Assembly: GCA_945868935.1 (NCBI GenBank)
Contig: CAMBNE010000054.1
Coordinates: 1 to 6,891 of the forward strand
DNA length: 6,891 nt
DNA from: an uncultured Clostridia bacterium
Lineage (GTDB): Bacteria > Bacillota > Clostridia > Oscillospirales > Acutalibacteraceae
Reading direction: 5' to 3'
This document shows positions 6,500-6,891 of the stretch, one piece after another (positions within the stretch are counted from its first letter, which is position 1; every line of letters begins with the position of its first letter). A model generated the notes under the pieces. The model did no database searches, was not told the origin of the DNA, and was given only the letters and a program-made list of their open reading frames with translations. The translations under genes and the position numbers were made by a program.

Positions 6500-6891
6500 A
6501 ATTTCTGTGATTATTCCGTGTTATTTTTCCGAAAAAACCATAACAGATGTGGTTGAGGAAACAATCAGGGAATTTGAAAAAATGAATAATTACGCTTATG
6601 AATTTATCCTCGTCAATGACGGCTCGGATGACTCAACATTCGACAGGATTTCCGCACTTGCAGAAAAATATCCGTTTGTCACGGGTGTTGACCTTGCAAA
6701 AAACTTTGGTCAGCACAATGCAATTATTGCAGGAATGAAGTTTGCAAAGGGAGAATATATCCTCGGAATGGACGATGACTTTCAGACGCATCCCTCACAA
6801 ATCCGCAAGCTTACTGATAAACTTGAAGAGGGCTACGATATAGTTTACGGCAGGTTTCCTCACAGATATCACAGCCTTTTAAGAAACCTTG
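6492..6891 (+). CDS. GT2 family glycosyltransferase, ArnC/GtrB/DPM1-like (3' partial)
   Basis: 133 residues are visible before the window ends. The fold is a GT-A Rossmann-type: the N-terminal strand ISVIIPCYFSEKT, the nucleotide-sugar motif VNDGSDDST (41-49), NFGQHNAIIAGMKFAKGEYI (71-90) and the metal-binding MDDDFQTHPSQI (93-104, DxD at 94-96). The LxKNFGQHxAxxAG and DxDxQxxP motifs match the ArnC, GtrB and dolichol-phosphate mannosyltransferase group. These transfer a sugar from a nucleotide donor to undecaprenyl or dolichyl phosphate on the cytoplasmic face. Most bacterial members have two C-terminal membrane helices, which would lie beyond the window. ATG at 6492 overlaps the previous stop by 8 bases. 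An adjacent in-frame ATG at 6489 is equally possible, and an in-frame TGA at 6483 limits any longer start. The donor sugar cannot be predicted. Confidence 0.88.
   Translation, partial: MTKISVIIPCYFSEKTITDVVEETIREFEKMNNYAYEFILVNDGSDDSTFDRISALAEKYPFVTGVDLAKNFGQHNAIIAGMKFAKGEYILGMDDDFQTHPSQIRKLTDKLEEGYDIVYGRFPHRYHSLLRNL

Overview
The window reads as chromosomal DNA from a low-GC Gram-positive gut-type clostridium, most likely Ruminococcus or a close Oscillospiraceae/Lachnospiraceae relative. This is inferred from moderately AT-rich coding sequence, GLUG and cadherin-like surface domains, a Pro/Thr/Glu-rich linker before a C-terminal anchor, and TTG starts behind purine-rich ribosome binding sites. 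Nothing here fixes the genus. All genes are on the + strand and coding density is very high.

Layout. (1) 1-3460: the 3' part of a very large surface protein gene whose start lies upstream of the window. It has a divergent bacterial repeat domain, two long homologous GLUG-repeat modules (about 548-1585 and 1679-2683) separated by a short His/Cys-x2-Cys segment, a beta-rich domain, a PTE-rich linker and a C-terminal membrane anchor with a sortase-like but non-canonical VQTGS motif. (2) 3461-3573: a 113-base intergenic region holding two overlapping, mutually exclusive hairpins that share one arm. The second ends 6 bases before the next ribosome binding site. (3) 3574-4737: a secreted, single-pass membrane protein with three predicted cadherin-like beta-sandwich domains outside the cell. 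(4) 4706-6499: an 11-span membrane protein with an Asn-Asp-Asp-Tyr motif in its first outside loop, best read as a GT-C-fold glycosyltransferase or related envelope polysaccharide enzyme. (5) 6492-6891: the 5' part of a GT2 glycosyltransferase of the ArnC/GtrB/DPM1 type (polyprenyl-phosphate sugar synthase), running off the window.

How they may work together. The last three genes overlap end to start (32 and 8 bases), which points to one translationally coupled operon. A GT2 of this type classically loads a sugar onto undecaprenyl phosphate inside the cell, and a GT-C membrane enzyme uses that lipid-linked sugar outside. The pair therefore looks like the core of a GtrB-type surface glycosylation system, with a flippase (GtrA-like) expected downstream but not visible. 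Its physical linkage to two surface proteins, one of them in the same overlapping operon, is the most unusual feature of the window. What is glycosylated cannot be told from the sequence.
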